From JAVWIF01 sp036639635 (GTDB lineage: Bacteria > Bacillota_I > Bacilli_A > Erysipelotrichales > Erysipelotrichaceae), in contig JAVWIF010000042.1 of the NCBI GenBank assembly GCA_036639635.1, forward strand, positions 1 to 16,061: a DNA stretch of 16,061 bases, written 5' to 3'. The first letter of the stretch is position 1, and each line of letters starts with the position of its first letter. Below are positions 1 to 7,247 of this stretch, piece by piece. The position numbers were made by a program, and so were the translations under genes. The notes under the pieces are model-generated. The model made no database searches, was not told where the DNA came from, and worked only from the letters and a program-made list of their open reading frames with translations.

Positions 1-27
1 TTATTTTAATATGCTAATACCAAGGTT

Positions 28-59
28 TTAAAAAAACACGAAAGAGAGATCGTGTTTTC
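28..59 (-). terminator. Intrinsic terminator after dhuI
   Basis: Read on the minus strand, a 9-bp stem (plus-strand arms 33-41 and 50-58, AAAACACGA / TCGTGTTTT) with an 8-nt loop is followed by a run of seven U residues (plus-strand A-run 30-36). It lies about 30 nt past the stop codon of the isomerase gene, so it probably ends the kdgA-kdgK-dhuD-dhuI transcript. Bases 1-27 show nothing recognisable. Confidence 0.75.
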
Positions 60-89
60 GTTAAGTTATTGAAAGGATTTAATAAGTTC

Positions 90-722
90 TTATAGTGATT
101 TTAAATAAGCTGCAATTTCATCATTTTTACAGTTTGGGTAGAATAATGTTTCAAATTCTTTACCACTAATCGTTTCTTTTAGGAATTCTTGATCCATTGT
201 TTTTAAAATATCAATTAGTGGTCTATATGTTACTTTTTTCATTTCGTCTAAGATTTTTTTATTTCTTTGTTCAGGAATTACTCTTTCTTTAGGGTAACCT
301 CCTCCAAAGTTTTCGGAAAACATTTTTTCGAATGTATAATGAAGATTTAATTCAGCACCCCAACCATAGTTTTGCGCAAATGGCATAGCGATACAGTTTC
401 CATCATTTACTTGTCCAAATAAATAAGCATCTAATGGGTTTTCAACATGTCCACATAATACATTTGGAAATGAGTTACAAGCTAGTAACGCTCCTTGTCC
501 TGTTCCACATCCTGTTACAACAAAGTCTGCGGCTTTTGTAGTTAAAAGAATACTTGCTAATAAACCATTTTTTACATAAGTTAATTGTACTTCATCATCA
601 GCCGTATACATACCATAGTTGTCTACACTGTGTCCTGCTTTTTTTGCTTCTGTGTTTAATACTTCATAGATGGCAGCATTTTTTGCTGCTTGTGAGTTTT
701 CATTAATTAGTGCGATTTTCAT
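90..722 (-). CDS. dhuI: DHU isomerase, RpiB/LacA/LacB family (DhuI type)
   Basis: This is probably the isomerase that converts 4-deoxy-L-threo-5-hexosulose uronate to 3-deoxy-D-glycero-2,5-hexodiulosonate in the cytoplasm. The 210-aa protein belongs to the RpiB/LacAB sugar isomerase fold: the phosphate/loop motif GCGTGQG lies at residues 71-77 after a hydrophobic strand, and the N-D pair at 106-107 matches the conserved HND region. It is longer than ribose-5-phosphate isomerase B (about 150 aa), as expected for the DhuI/YgbL-like subgroup found in GAG loci; the extra length is a C-terminal tail. It is the last gene of the kdgA-kdgK-dhuD-dhuI operon, 21 nt after dhuD, with an AAAGAGGTAAG ribosome site before the ATG. 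The specific DHU role rests on context, because the window has no KduI-family isomerase. A generic RpiB-like sugar-phosphate isomerase is the alternative. Confidence 0.85.
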   Translation of the reverse strand: MKIALINENSQAAKNAAIYEVLNTEAKKAGHSVDNYGMYTADDEVQLTYVKNGLLASILLTTKAADFVVTGCGTGQGALLACNSFPNVLCGHVENPLDAYLFGQVNDGNCIAMPFAQNYGWGAELNLHYTFEKMFSENFGGGYPKERVIPEQRNKKILDEMKKVTYRPLIDILKTMDQEFLKETISGKEFETLFYPNCKNDEIAAYLKSL

Positions 723-743
723 TTTCTTACCTCTTTCGTTTTT

Positions 744-1553
744 TTATTTCGGTTGTTTTCCAATATATGCTAGGATTCCACCATCTACATATAACACGTG
801 ACCGTTCACAAAGTTACTTGCATCACTTGCTAAAAAGATTGCAGGTCCCATTAAATCTTCTGGTTCTCCCCAACGCGCTGCTGGAGTTTTTGAAATAATG
901 AATTTATCAAATGGATGCTGACTTCCATCTGCTTGTTTTTCGCGTAATGGAGCTGTTTGTGGAGTGGCAATATAACCAGGTCCTATTCCATTACATTGAA
1001 TATTTTGTTCACCAAATTCACTACAAATATTTTTTGTTAGCATCTTTAGTCCACCTTTGGCAGCAGCATAAGCACTAACGCTTTCTCTACCTAATTCAGA
1101 CATCATAGAACAAATATTAATAATTTTACCATGGCCTTTGGCTATCATTGATGGAAGTACGGCTTTCGCTACAATAAAAGGAGCGATTAAGTCTACATCA
1201 ATAACGTTTTGAAAATCTTCTGCTTTCATTTCAAGCATCGATGTACGTTTAATAATTCCAGCATTATTTACTAAGATATCAATAACACCTACTTCTGCTT
1301 CAATTTTCTTAACCATGGCTTTTACGCCTGCTTCATTTGTTACATCACATACATACCCTGTCGCATTTATGCCGGCATTTTTATATGCAACTAATGCTTT
1401 ATCAACAGATTCTTGACGAGAGGTATTAAATACAATGGTTGCTCCTGCTTCATGTAATGCCCTTGCGATTGCAAATCCAATACCATAAGCAGCTCCAGTA
1501 ACCAAAGCTACTTTACCTTTTAGCGAAAATGCTTGCATTGAAAATTCATTCAT
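744..1553 (-). CDS. dhuD: 2-keto-3-deoxygluconate-forming SDR oxidoreductase (DhuD/KduD)
   Basis: This is a 269-aa classical short-chain dehydrogenase/reductase. It should reduce 3-deoxy-D-glycero-2,5-hexodiulosonate to 2-keto-3-deoxy-D-gluconate (KDG) using NAD(P)H. Visible motifs are the Rossmann glycine motif TGAAYGIG (19-26), the NNAG motif (96-99), catalytic Ser149, and the Y162-x3-K166 dyad within SAYAAAK. The length is typical of KduD/gluconate 5-dehydrogenase-like SDRs. The start ATG follows an AGGAGA ribosome site by 8 nt. The gene lies 11 nt after kdgK and 21 nt before dhuI. Gluconate 5-dehydrogenase is the nearest alternative by sequence alone. The flanking KDG kinase, KDPG aldolase and unsaturated glucuronyl hydrolase favour the uronate role. 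Confidence 0.88.
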   Translation of the reverse strand: MNEFSMQAFSLKGKVALVTGAAYGIGFAIARALHEAGATIVFNTSRQESVDKALVAYKNAGINATGYVCDVTNEAGVKAMVKKIEAEVGVIDILVNNAGIIKRTSMLEMKAEDFQNVIDVDLIAPFIVAKAVLPSMIAKGHGKIINICSMMSELGRESVSAYAAAKGGLKMLTKNICSEFGEQNIQCNGIGPGYIATPQTAPLREKQADGSQHPFDKFIISKTPAARWGEPEDLMGPAIFLASDASNFVNGHVLYVDGGILAYIGKQPK

Positions 1554-1564
1554 TTGATATTCTC

Positions 1565-2584
1565 CTATCTCTGGACTCTTCCAGAACCATCTCCATTTGC
1601 CAATGTTTCCACTTCTTGTACACTAACGCGATTATAATCGCCTTCAATGGAATGTTTAAGACAACTAGCTGCCACTGCAAATTCTATTGCATCTTGTGGT
1701 TGTTTCTTTTGTAATAATGCGTAAATTAATCCCCCACCAAAGGAATCTCCGCCCCCAACGCGATCAACAATATGCACATGATATTTTTTAGAAAAATAGG
1801 CAGTATTATCGGTATATAACATCGCAGCCCAATTATTATCGGAAGCAGAGATACTTTCACGTAAAGTAATTGCAACGCTTTGACAACCAAATTTTTGGGT
1901 TATTTGTTTTGCGACATCAATATATCCTTCATGATTTAATTGACCACTGTTGACATCATTGCTAGAAGCTTTGATGCCGAATACTTTTTCTGCATCTTCT
2001 TCGTTCGCAATACATACATCTACATATTTCATAATCTTGCTCATCACACTATTCGCCTTTTCACTTGTCCATAGTTTTTTACGGAAGTTTAAATCACAAC
2101 TAATGCTTAAGCCTTCTTCTTTGGCATGTTTACAAGCTTCTAAAGTAATACTAGCAACCTTATCATTTAGTGCTGGAGTAATTCCCGTAAAATGAAACCA
2201 ATCAGCTCCTTCAAATATTTGATCCCAATTGAAATCAGAACTGTTTGCTTGCGCAATTGATGAATAAGCACGATCATAAATGACTTGGCTCGCACGTTGA
2301 GATGCTCCTTTTTCAAGGAAATAAATACCAACGCGTTCACCCCCGCGTACAATATTACTTGTATCTACTCCATATTTACGTAAATCATTAATTGCACATT
2401 GTCCAATATCATGAGCAGGTAATTTTGTTACAAAACTAGCATTGATCCCATAGTTTGCTAAAGACACCGCTACATTTGCTTCTCCACCACCATAAGTTGC
2501 TTGAAAATCTTGTGCTTGTGTAAAGCGTTCATATCCTTGTGGCGCTAAGCGCAACATGATTTCTCCAAATGTAATTACTTTCAT
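1565..2584 (-). CDS. kdgK: 2-keto-3-deoxygluconate kinase, PfkB family
   Basis: This 339-aa PfkB/ribokinase-family sugar kinase is predicted to phosphorylate KDG with ATP to give 2-keto-3-deoxy-6-phosphogluconate (KDPG). The N-terminal substrate-binding segment has the YGGGEANVAV motif at residues 31-40. The ATP/anion-hole signature GGGDSFGGG is at 277-285, and Asp280 is the expected catalytic base. The ATG follows GTAGGAGA with suitable spacing. It is the second gene of the minus-strand operon, between kdgA and dhuD with gaps of 10-11 nt. Fructokinase or another PfkB kinase could look similar, but the pairing with KDPG aldolase makes KDG kinase the clear choice. The C-terminal tail (NGDGSGRVQR) is unremarkable. 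Confidence 0.92.
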   Translation of the reverse strand: MKVITFGEIMLRLAPQGYERFTQAQDFQATYGGGEANVAVSLANYGINASFVTKLPAHDIGQCAINDLRKYGVDTSNIVRGGERVGIYFLEKGASQRASQVIYDRAYSSIAQANSSDFNWDQIFEGADWFHFTGITPALNDKVASITLEACKHAKEEGLSISCDLNFRKKLWTSEKANSVMSKIMKYVDVCIANEEDAEKVFGIKASSNDVNSGQLNHEGYIDVAKQITQKFGCQSVAITLRESISASDNNWAAMLYTDNTAYFSKKYHVHIVDRVGGGDSFGGGLIYALLQKKQPQDAIEFAVAASCLKHSIEGDYNRVSVQEVETLANGDGSGRVQR

Positions 2585-2594
2585 TGTTATTCTC

Positions 2595-3578
2595 CTACAT
2601 CTTTACATCTGGATTAATTAAATGAATTCCAAATCCAGATACCTCTGTATCAAGGTAAACAAAGTTAATTAACTTTGTTTTTTTATTTCGTGTGATACTT
2701 TCTTCTACGCTTTGTATTCCTTGTTTAGCTAAATGATACAGTGCTCTTTGTGGATATGGTGTATATATTCCTATATGACCATTTTTACCACGTCCAACAC
2801 CATTTAATACTTCAAAGCCGCGTCCTGCAAAATGTGATTTAGGTTTCTTATAATAAGCAAACTGAAATAAATTGCATAATGTTTGTGCCGTCTTTGTTGC
2901 TTCTTCACAATCTTTACTATTAATTCCTAAATGAATGAGTTCATAACCTAACATTGCTTTAATTGCATCTTTACTTAAGGCTTCAATCCCATCCCAATCT
3001 TCATTATCAATGACATCTTGAGGTAACATAAAGCTTCCTCCAATTGCAATTACATTAGGAAGAGATAAATATTCGTGCATATTACTTTTATTAATTCCAC
3101 CAGTAGGCATGATGCGAATATCTGCATAAGGTGCTGATAAATCTTTAATCTTTTGCGCTCCACCACTACTCTGTGCTGGAAAGAATTTCATCTCATGAAG
3201 ATCATGAGATAAGGCCAGTTCAATTTCTGTAGCAGTTGAAACACCCGGTAAGATTGGTACATTTTTTTCAATACACCAAGATACAACCTTTTCATTAAAT
3301 CCTGGTGTAACAATAAACTGTGCACCAGCTTCTAGCGCTTGTGCTGCTTGTTCTACATTTAATATTGTTCCAGCACCAAGTAACATGTCTGGGTTATCGT
3401 TTTTAATATCGCTAATTGCTTGTAACGCATATTCACTGCGAAATGTTATCTCGGCGCAATCAATTCCACCGTTATATAATGCTCTAGCTAGTGGAATTGC
3501 ATGTTCGCCTTTTGTTATTTTTACAACAGGTACAATTCCGATACCTGATAGTCTATCCATTAACGTTGTCATATTCAT
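2595..3578 (-). CDS. kdgA: KDPG/KHG aldolase with extra C-terminal VOC-like domain
   Basis: Residues 1 to about 212 form a class I KDPG/4-hydroxy-2-oxoglutarate aldolase, which cleaves KDPG to pyruvate and glyceraldehyde-3-phosphate. Visible features are Glu44 in CAEITFR, GAGT at 68-71, PGF at 92-94, and the Schiff-base Lys131 in EMKFFPA, followed by a Gly-rich phosphate site (PTGGIN, IGGSF). The usual aldolase is about 205-215 aa. This protein has about 115 more residues (about 213-327, from ELIHLGIN to GFGIHLINPD) whose strand pattern resembles a glyoxalase/VOC module. It is the first gene of the minus-strand operon, next to the operator-rich divergent region. Two ATGs (3578 and 3572) are possible: an AGAAAG motif sits 5 nt before the first, while a GATGGG stretch fits the second. 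Neither choice affects the domains. Confidence 0.9.
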   Translation of the reverse strand: MNMTTLMDRLSGIGIVPVVKITKGEHAIPLARALYNGGIDCAEITFRSEYALQAISDIKNDNPDMLLGAGTILNVEQAAQALEAGAQFIVTPGFNEKVVSWCIEKNVPILPGVSTATEIELALSHDLHEMKFFPAQSSGGAQKIKDLSAPYADIRIMPTGGINKSNMHEYLSLPNVIAIGGSFMLPQDVIDNEDWDGIEALSKDAIKAMLGYELIHLGINSKDCEEATKTAQTLCNLFQFAYYKKPKSHFAGRGFEVLNGVGRGKNGHIGIYTPYPQRALYHLAKQGIQSVEESITRNKKTKLINFVYLDTEVSGFGIHLINPDVKM

Positions 3579-3623
3579 CCCATCTTTCTGTTTTACGTGT
3601 GTCTAGTACGTGTTTACCATTAC

Positions 3624-3641
3624 TAGTAAACCAGTTCACTA
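3624..3641. promoter_or_regulatory. LacI-family operator O1
   Basis: The 18-bp near-palindrome TAGTAAACCAGTTCACTA is symmetric about its centre at 14 of 18 positions. It lies just downstream of the -10 of the minus-strand kdgA promoter, spanning its predicted start of transcription. It matches the operators at 3653, 3813 and 9223 and has the size and symmetry expected for a LacI-family regulator. Confidence 0.8.
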
Positions 3642-3643
3642 AA

Positions 3644-3672
3644 AGTATAGTTTAGTAAACCGGTTTTGTCAA
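3644..3672 (-). promoter_or_regulatory. Promoter of the kdgA-kdgK-dhuD-dhuI operon
   Basis: Read on the minus strand, TTGACA (3672-3667) is separated by exactly 17 nt from TATACT (3649-3644), a near-consensus housekeeping promoter. Operator O2 fills the spacer and O1 lies at the predicted start. This placement predicts repression by blocking RNA polymerase. Confidence 0.85.
3653..3670. promoter_or_regulatory. LacI-family operator O2
   Basis: TAGTAAACCGGTTTTGTC has a strong left half-site, a perfect CCGG centre and a degenerate right half, which overlaps the TTGACA -35 box of the kdgA promoter. It lies in the promoter spacer, 29 bp from O1, centre to centre. Confidence 0.78.
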
Positions 3673-3774
3673 CTATAAATTAAAAGTAATTTTTATTTAA
3701 TTTGTACACGCTTATATATAATAAGGATACTGGCATAAAATTAAAAAATAAAATAAGAAATCGTAAAAAAACTG

Positions 3775-3803
3775 TTGACAATATGCTTACCACAATTTAT
3801 AAT
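3775..3803 (+). promoter_or_regulatory. Promoter of the ugl-PTS operon
   Basis: TTGACA at 3775-3780 and TATAAT at 3798-3803 are separated by 17 nt, a perfect consensus promoter. Operator O3 begins 10 nt after the -10 box, across the expected transcription start. A promoter this strong would need effective repression, which O3 could supply. Confidence 0.9.
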
Positions 3804-3812
3804 GTGGGTGTC

Positions 3813-3830
3813 TAGTAAACTGGTTTACTT
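3813..3830. promoter_or_regulatory. LacI-family operator O3
   Basis: TAGTAAACTGGTTTACTT is almost perfectly palindromic and matches O1, O2 and O4. It sits at roughly +1 to +20 of the ugl promoter and upstream of the ribosome site. Confidence 0.85.
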
Positions 3831-3871
3831 ATGAATCAAGTATTTCTTCAGAAATGGGAGGTATCATTAAA

Positions 3872-5062
3872 ATGGTTAAAACAGTTACCATCGAAACAAT
3901 TGCGAAAAAAGCAGAATTCTTAAATACTCCTTTCTTAACAAAAGAGGAACTCACTACTGCATTTGATGAATGCATCAAACAAGTTGACAAAAATATGGAC
4001 TATTTCAAAACAAAGTTCCCCTTCTCTTGTACAAAAGACAATGTGTATCCTATCATTGAAAATATTGAATGGACGGATGGATTTTGGACTGGAATGCTTT
4101 GGTTATCTTATGAATATACAAAAGATGAAAAATACAAAGAGCTTGCTGAAAAGAACATCGATAGTTTCTTGTATCGAGTAGAACATAAAATTGAATTAGA
4201 TCATCATGATTTGGGATTCTTATATTCCTTATCTTGTGTAAGCGGATACAAGCTTACTGGCAATGAAAAAGCAAAAAGAGCTGCCTTATTAGCGGCTGAT
4301 AAATTACTTGATCGTTGGCATGAAAAAGGACAATTTTTACAAGCTTGGGGTCCATTAAATAGTAGTGAACATTATCGTTTTATTATTGACTGTATGTTAA
4401 ATATTCCTTTATTATATTGGGCTAGTGAAGTAAGTGGAAAAGATATCTATAAAGATATTGCTAAAAAACACTTTGAAACTAGTGTCAAATATGTTATTCG
4501 TGATGATGCTAGTGCTTACCATACGTATTATATGGATCCTGTTACAGGTGAAGGAAGTCACGGAGCTACTCATCAAGGATATAGTGATGATTCTTCTTGG
4601 GCACGTGGACAAGCGTGGGGAATGTATGGAATACCTTTAAATATTCGCTATACAAAACAGAGTGAGTACACAGACTTATATAAAGGCATGAGCAACTACT
4701 TCTTAAATCGTTTACCAAAAGACAATGTATGTTTTTGGGACTTGATATTTAATGAAGGAGATCCTCAATCAAAAGATTCAAGTGCTGCAGCTGTTGCTGT
4801 TTGTGGAATGTTAGAAATGGATAAGTATTTAAAAGAGGATGATGAAGATCGTGATGTTTATGTTCGTGCAAGTCACAATATTCTTCGTTCATTAATTAAA
4901 AATTATACATGTAAAGAACACGCAGAAGGAAAACCAATCTTATATCATGGAGTATATTCATGGCATTCAAATAAAGGCGTTGATGAAGGAAACATATGGG
5001 GTGACTATTACTATATGGAAGCTCTTATGCGTTTATTAAAAGACTGGAATCCATACTGGTAA
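3872..5062 (+). CDS. ugl: Unsaturated glucuronyl hydrolase, GH88
   Basis: This predicted cytoplasmic glycoside hydrolase of family 88 removes the 4,5-unsaturated uronic acid from the non-reducing end of GAG disaccharides by vinyl-ether hydration. The released sugar opens to DHU, the substrate of dhuI. The protein is 396 aa from ATG 3872. The open frame extends to ATG 3854, but that codon lies in the ribosome site GGGAGG (3856-3861), so the later start is preferred. Counting from 3872, Asp113 (in HHDLGF) and Asp173 (in FIIDCMLN) match the two catalytic aspartates of streptococcal UGL in spacing (60 residues) and local motif. An aromatic-rich WTDGFWTG segment and the SDDSSWARGQAWG segment are typical of the alpha6/alpha6 barrel. 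There is no signal peptide. It is the first gene of the plus-strand operon, 14 nt before the EIIB gene. Confidence 0.95.
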   Translation: MVKTVTIETIAKKAEFLNTPFLTKEELTTAFDECIKQVDKNMDYFKTKFPFSCTKDNVYPIIENIEWTDGFWTGMLWLSYEYTKDEKYKELAEKNIDSFLYRVEHKIELDHHDLGFLYSLSCVSGYKLTGNEKAKRAALLAADKLLDRWHEKGQFLQAWGPLNSSEHYRFIIDCMLNIPLLYWASEVSGKDIYKDIAKKHFETSVKYVIRDDASAYHTYYMDPVTGEGSHGATHQGYSDDSSWARGQAWGMYGIPLNIRYTKQSEYTDLYKGMSNYFLNRLPKDNVCFWDLIFNEGDPQSKDSSAAAVAVCGMLEMDKYLKEDDEDRDVYVRASHNILRSLIKNYTCKEHAEGKPILYHGVYSWHSNKGVDEGNIWGDYYYMEALMRLLKDWNPYW

Positions 5063-5076
5063 AGGAGAACTATAAG

Positions 5077-5568
5077 ATGACTACACCAAATATTATGATG
5101 ACAAGAATCGACGAACGTTTAATTCATGGACAAGGACAACTTTGGGTTAAATCTTTAGGATGTAATACCGTAATTGTAGCAAATGATGATGCTAGTGGAG
5201 ATGCTATGCAACAAACATTAATGAAAACTGTGGTACCAAAGAGTGTTGCTATGCGCTTCTTCTCTATCCAAAAAGTAATTGATGTTATTGCTAAAGCTAA
5301 TCCTGCTCAGACTATTTTTATTGTAGTAAAAGATACAAAAGATGCACTTGCACTTATTCGTGGAGGTGTTCCTATTAAAGAAATAAATCTTGGAAATATT
5401 CATAATGCACCAGGCAAAGAACCAGTTACACGTTCCCTCTTTATTGGACAAGAAGATAAAGATGCAATTCGTGAAATGGTTGAAAAATTTGGCATTACAT
5501 TTAACACTAAAACAACACCTTCTGGTAATGATGGTGCGGTTGCAGTAGATATTAGAAAATACTTATAA
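5077..5568 (+). CDS. PTS EIIB, mannose/GalNAc (Man) family
   Basis: This 163-aa cytoplasmic phosphotransfer subunit of a Man-family PTS passes phosphate from EIIA to the incoming sugar. The phosphorylation-site signature is RIDERLIHGQ, with His17 as the expected phosphohistidine. Length and fold pattern are typical of a stand-alone EIIB. It is closest in context to the AgaV-type subunits of streptococcal hyaluronate/chondroitin disaccharide systems. The ribosome site AAAGGAG lies 10 nt before the ATG. It follows ugl and precedes EIIC by 19 nt. The substrate is inferred from neighbouring genes, not from this sequence. Confidence 0.93.
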   Translation: MTTPNIMMTRIDERLIHGQGQLWVKSLGCNTVIVANDDASGDAMQQTLMKTVVPKSVAMRFFSIQKVIDVIAKANPAQTIFIVVKDTKDALALIRGGVPIKEINLGNIHNAPGKEPVTRSLFIGQEDKDAIREMVEKFGITFNTKTTPSGNDGAVAVDIRKYL

Positions 5569-5587
5569 AAAGAAAAAGGAGAAACTC

Positions 5588-6376
5588 ATGGAAATCACAT
5601 TATTCCAATCCGTATTAATCGGATTATGGACGGCATTCTGTTTTTCAGGAATGTTATTAGGAATTTATTCAAACAGATGTATTATTTTATCTTTCGGAGT
5701 AGGTCTTATCTTAAACGATATGCCAACAGCTTTATCAATGGGAGCTATTTCTGAATTGGCTTATATGGGATTTGGAGTAGGAGCTGGTGGAACTGTTCCT
5801 CCTAACCCTATTGGTCCTGGTATCTTTGGAACTTTGTTAGCCATCACTAGTAAAGGAAGCATTACACCAGAAGCAGCACTAGCTATATCAACACCTTTCG
5901 CAGTTGCTATTCAATTTGTTCAAACATTTGCTTATACAGTACGTGCAGGTGCTCCTGAAGGTGCTAAAAAAGCATTAACAAAACACAACCTTAAACGCTT
6001 TAAATTTGAAGCAAACTGTACGATTTGGATCTTCGCTATCATTGGATTTGCTTTAGGATTCTTAGGAGCATTCTCAATGGATACACTTACTACCTTAGTA
6101 AAATTAATTCCAGATGTATTATTAAACGGACTTACAGTAGCTGGTAAAATGTTACCTGCAATAGGATTTGCTATGATTTTATCTGTTATGGCTAAAAAAG
6201 AATTAATTCCATTTGTATTAATTGGTTATGTATGTGCTGGTTACTTAGGTTTACCAGTAATCGGTATTGCTATTGTTGGAACTGTATTTGCATTAATGGA
6301 ATATTTTAGAACACCTAATACTGCAAACGCAGGAGTAGCATCAAATGAGGAGGGACAAAACAATGACTGGATCTAA
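5588..6376 (+). CDS. PTS EIIC, Man family membrane subunit
   Basis: This 262-aa polytopic membrane protein has several hydrophobic segments and the glycine/proline-rich loop GGTVPPNPIGPG, which is characteristic of Man-family EIIC and lies near the sugar path. It would form the translocation channel together with EIID and import unsaturated GAG disaccharides with phosphorylation. AAAGGAGA precedes the ATG. Its 3' end overlaps the EIID start by 14 bp, and the EIID ribosome site lies inside the EIIC coding sequence, so the two are probably translationally coupled. Confidence 0.93.
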   Translation: MEITLFQSVLIGLWTAFCFSGMLLGIYSNRCIILSFGVGLILNDMPTALSMGAISELAYMGFGVGAGGTVPPNPIGPGIFGTLLAITSKGSITPEAALAISTPFAVAIQFVQTFAYTVRAGAPEGAKKALTKHNLKRFKFEANCTIWIFAIIGFALGFLGAFSMDTLTTLVKLIPDVLLNGLTVAGKMLPAIGFAMILSVMAKKELIPFVLIGYVCAGYLGLPVIGIAIVGTVFALMEYFRTPNTANAGVASNEEGQNNDWI

Positions 6377-7184
6377 TAAATTAACAAAAAAGGATTATGT
6401 AAAAACATCCCTTCGCGCATTCTATTTACAAAATGGATTTAACTACAGTAACTATCAAGGATTAGGATATGCTAACCTTATGTATCCTGCATTTAAAAAA
6501 TACTATGGAGAAGAGAGTGAAGAATTTTATCAAGCATTAGATGAAAACTGTGAATTCTATAATACAAATCCTCACTTCTTACCTTTTATTACTAGTTTAC
6601 ATTTAGTAATGATGGATAATGGAATGCCTTATTCAGAAATACGTGGTATTAAAATGGCTTTAATGGGGCCATTATCAGGAATCGGTGACTCTTTATCTCA
6701 ATTCTGTTTAGCTCCATTATTCTCAACAATTGCTGCTTCTTTAGCTGGACAAGGCTTAATAGCAGGACCCATTTTATTCTTCTTAGCTATGAATATTATT
6801 CTTACTACAATTAAGTTAACAACTGGTTTATATGGTTATAAATTAGGAACTAGTGTAATTGATAAATTAAGTGAACAAATGGGAACTATCTCAAATGTTG
6901 CCAATATGATTGGTGTTACAGTTATATCAGGACTTGCTGCTACCTTTGTAAAAATTAACGTGCCATTTACTTTATCTGCAGGAAAAGTTGCAGCAGGTTC
7001 TAAACAAAGTATCGTTACAATTCAAGGTATGTTAGACAAAATTGCACCAAGTTTATTACCAATGCTTTATACATTACTTGTATTCTACTTAATCAAAAAA
7101 CGCAAATGGACAACTTATCAATTGGTTATTCTAACTGTTGTAATTGGTATTGCAGGATATGCTTTAGGAATCATGGGTGTATAG
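6363..7184 (+). CDS. PTS EIID, Man family membrane subunit
   Basis: This is the EIID partner of the Man-family permease. It has a soluble N-terminal part (NGFNYSNYQGLGYANLMYPAF, ending near residue 50) and the family-typical segment MALMGPLSGIGDSL, followed by C-terminal membrane helices. The open frame begins at ATG 6345, but that codon directly abuts the ribosome site AGGAGGG (6348-6354). ATG 6363, 8 nt downstream, is the better start and gives 273 aa. It is the last PTS gene before the terminator at 7205-7229. No EIIA gene lies here or elsewhere in the window, so EIIA must come from outside it. Confidence 0.93.
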   Translation: MTGSNKLTKKDYVKTSLRAFYLQNGFNYSNYQGLGYANLMYPAFKKYYGEESEEFYQALDENCEFYNTNPHFLPFITSLHLVMMDNGMPYSEIRGIKMALMGPLSGIGDSLSQFCLAPLFSTIAASLAGQGLIAGPILFFLAMNIILTTIKLTTGLYGYKLGTSVIDKLSEQMGTISNVANMIGVTVISGLAATFVKINVPFTLSAGKVAAGSKQSIVTIQGMLDKIAPSLLPMLYTLLVFYLIKKRKWTTYQLVILTVVIGIAGYALGIMGV

Positions 7185-7204
7185 AACACTATAGTTAAGA
7201 ACTT

Positions 7205-7229
7205 AGGACTACATCTTGTAGTCCTTTTT
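7205..7229 (+). terminator. Intrinsic terminator between EIID and heparinase genes
   Basis: A perfect 9-bp stem AGGACTACA / TGTAGTCCT with a TCT loop is followed by five T residues. It stands 20 nt after the EIID stop and ends 7 nt before the ribosome site of the next gene. It probably reduces rather than abolishes readthrough, since no clear promoter is seen between it and the heparinase gene. Confidence 0.85.
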
Positions 7230-7247
7230 CATAAAAGGAGAACTCAT

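Noticed and set aside
3601..3619. Possible fourth operator in the divergent region (TAGTACGTGTTTACCA)
   Set aside because: The two half-sites are 2 bp too close compared with O1-O4, so symmetric binding is unlikely.
3702..3716. Possible catabolite-responsive (cre) site TTGTACACGCTTATA
   Set aside because: It differs from the cre consensus at two or more positions, including one arm, and lies well upstream of both promoters, so the support is too weak.
4412..4640. Open frames on both strands inside ugl, and similar ones inside other genes
   Set aside because: They lie wholly within well-supported genes, lack ribosome sites and have no recognisable domains.
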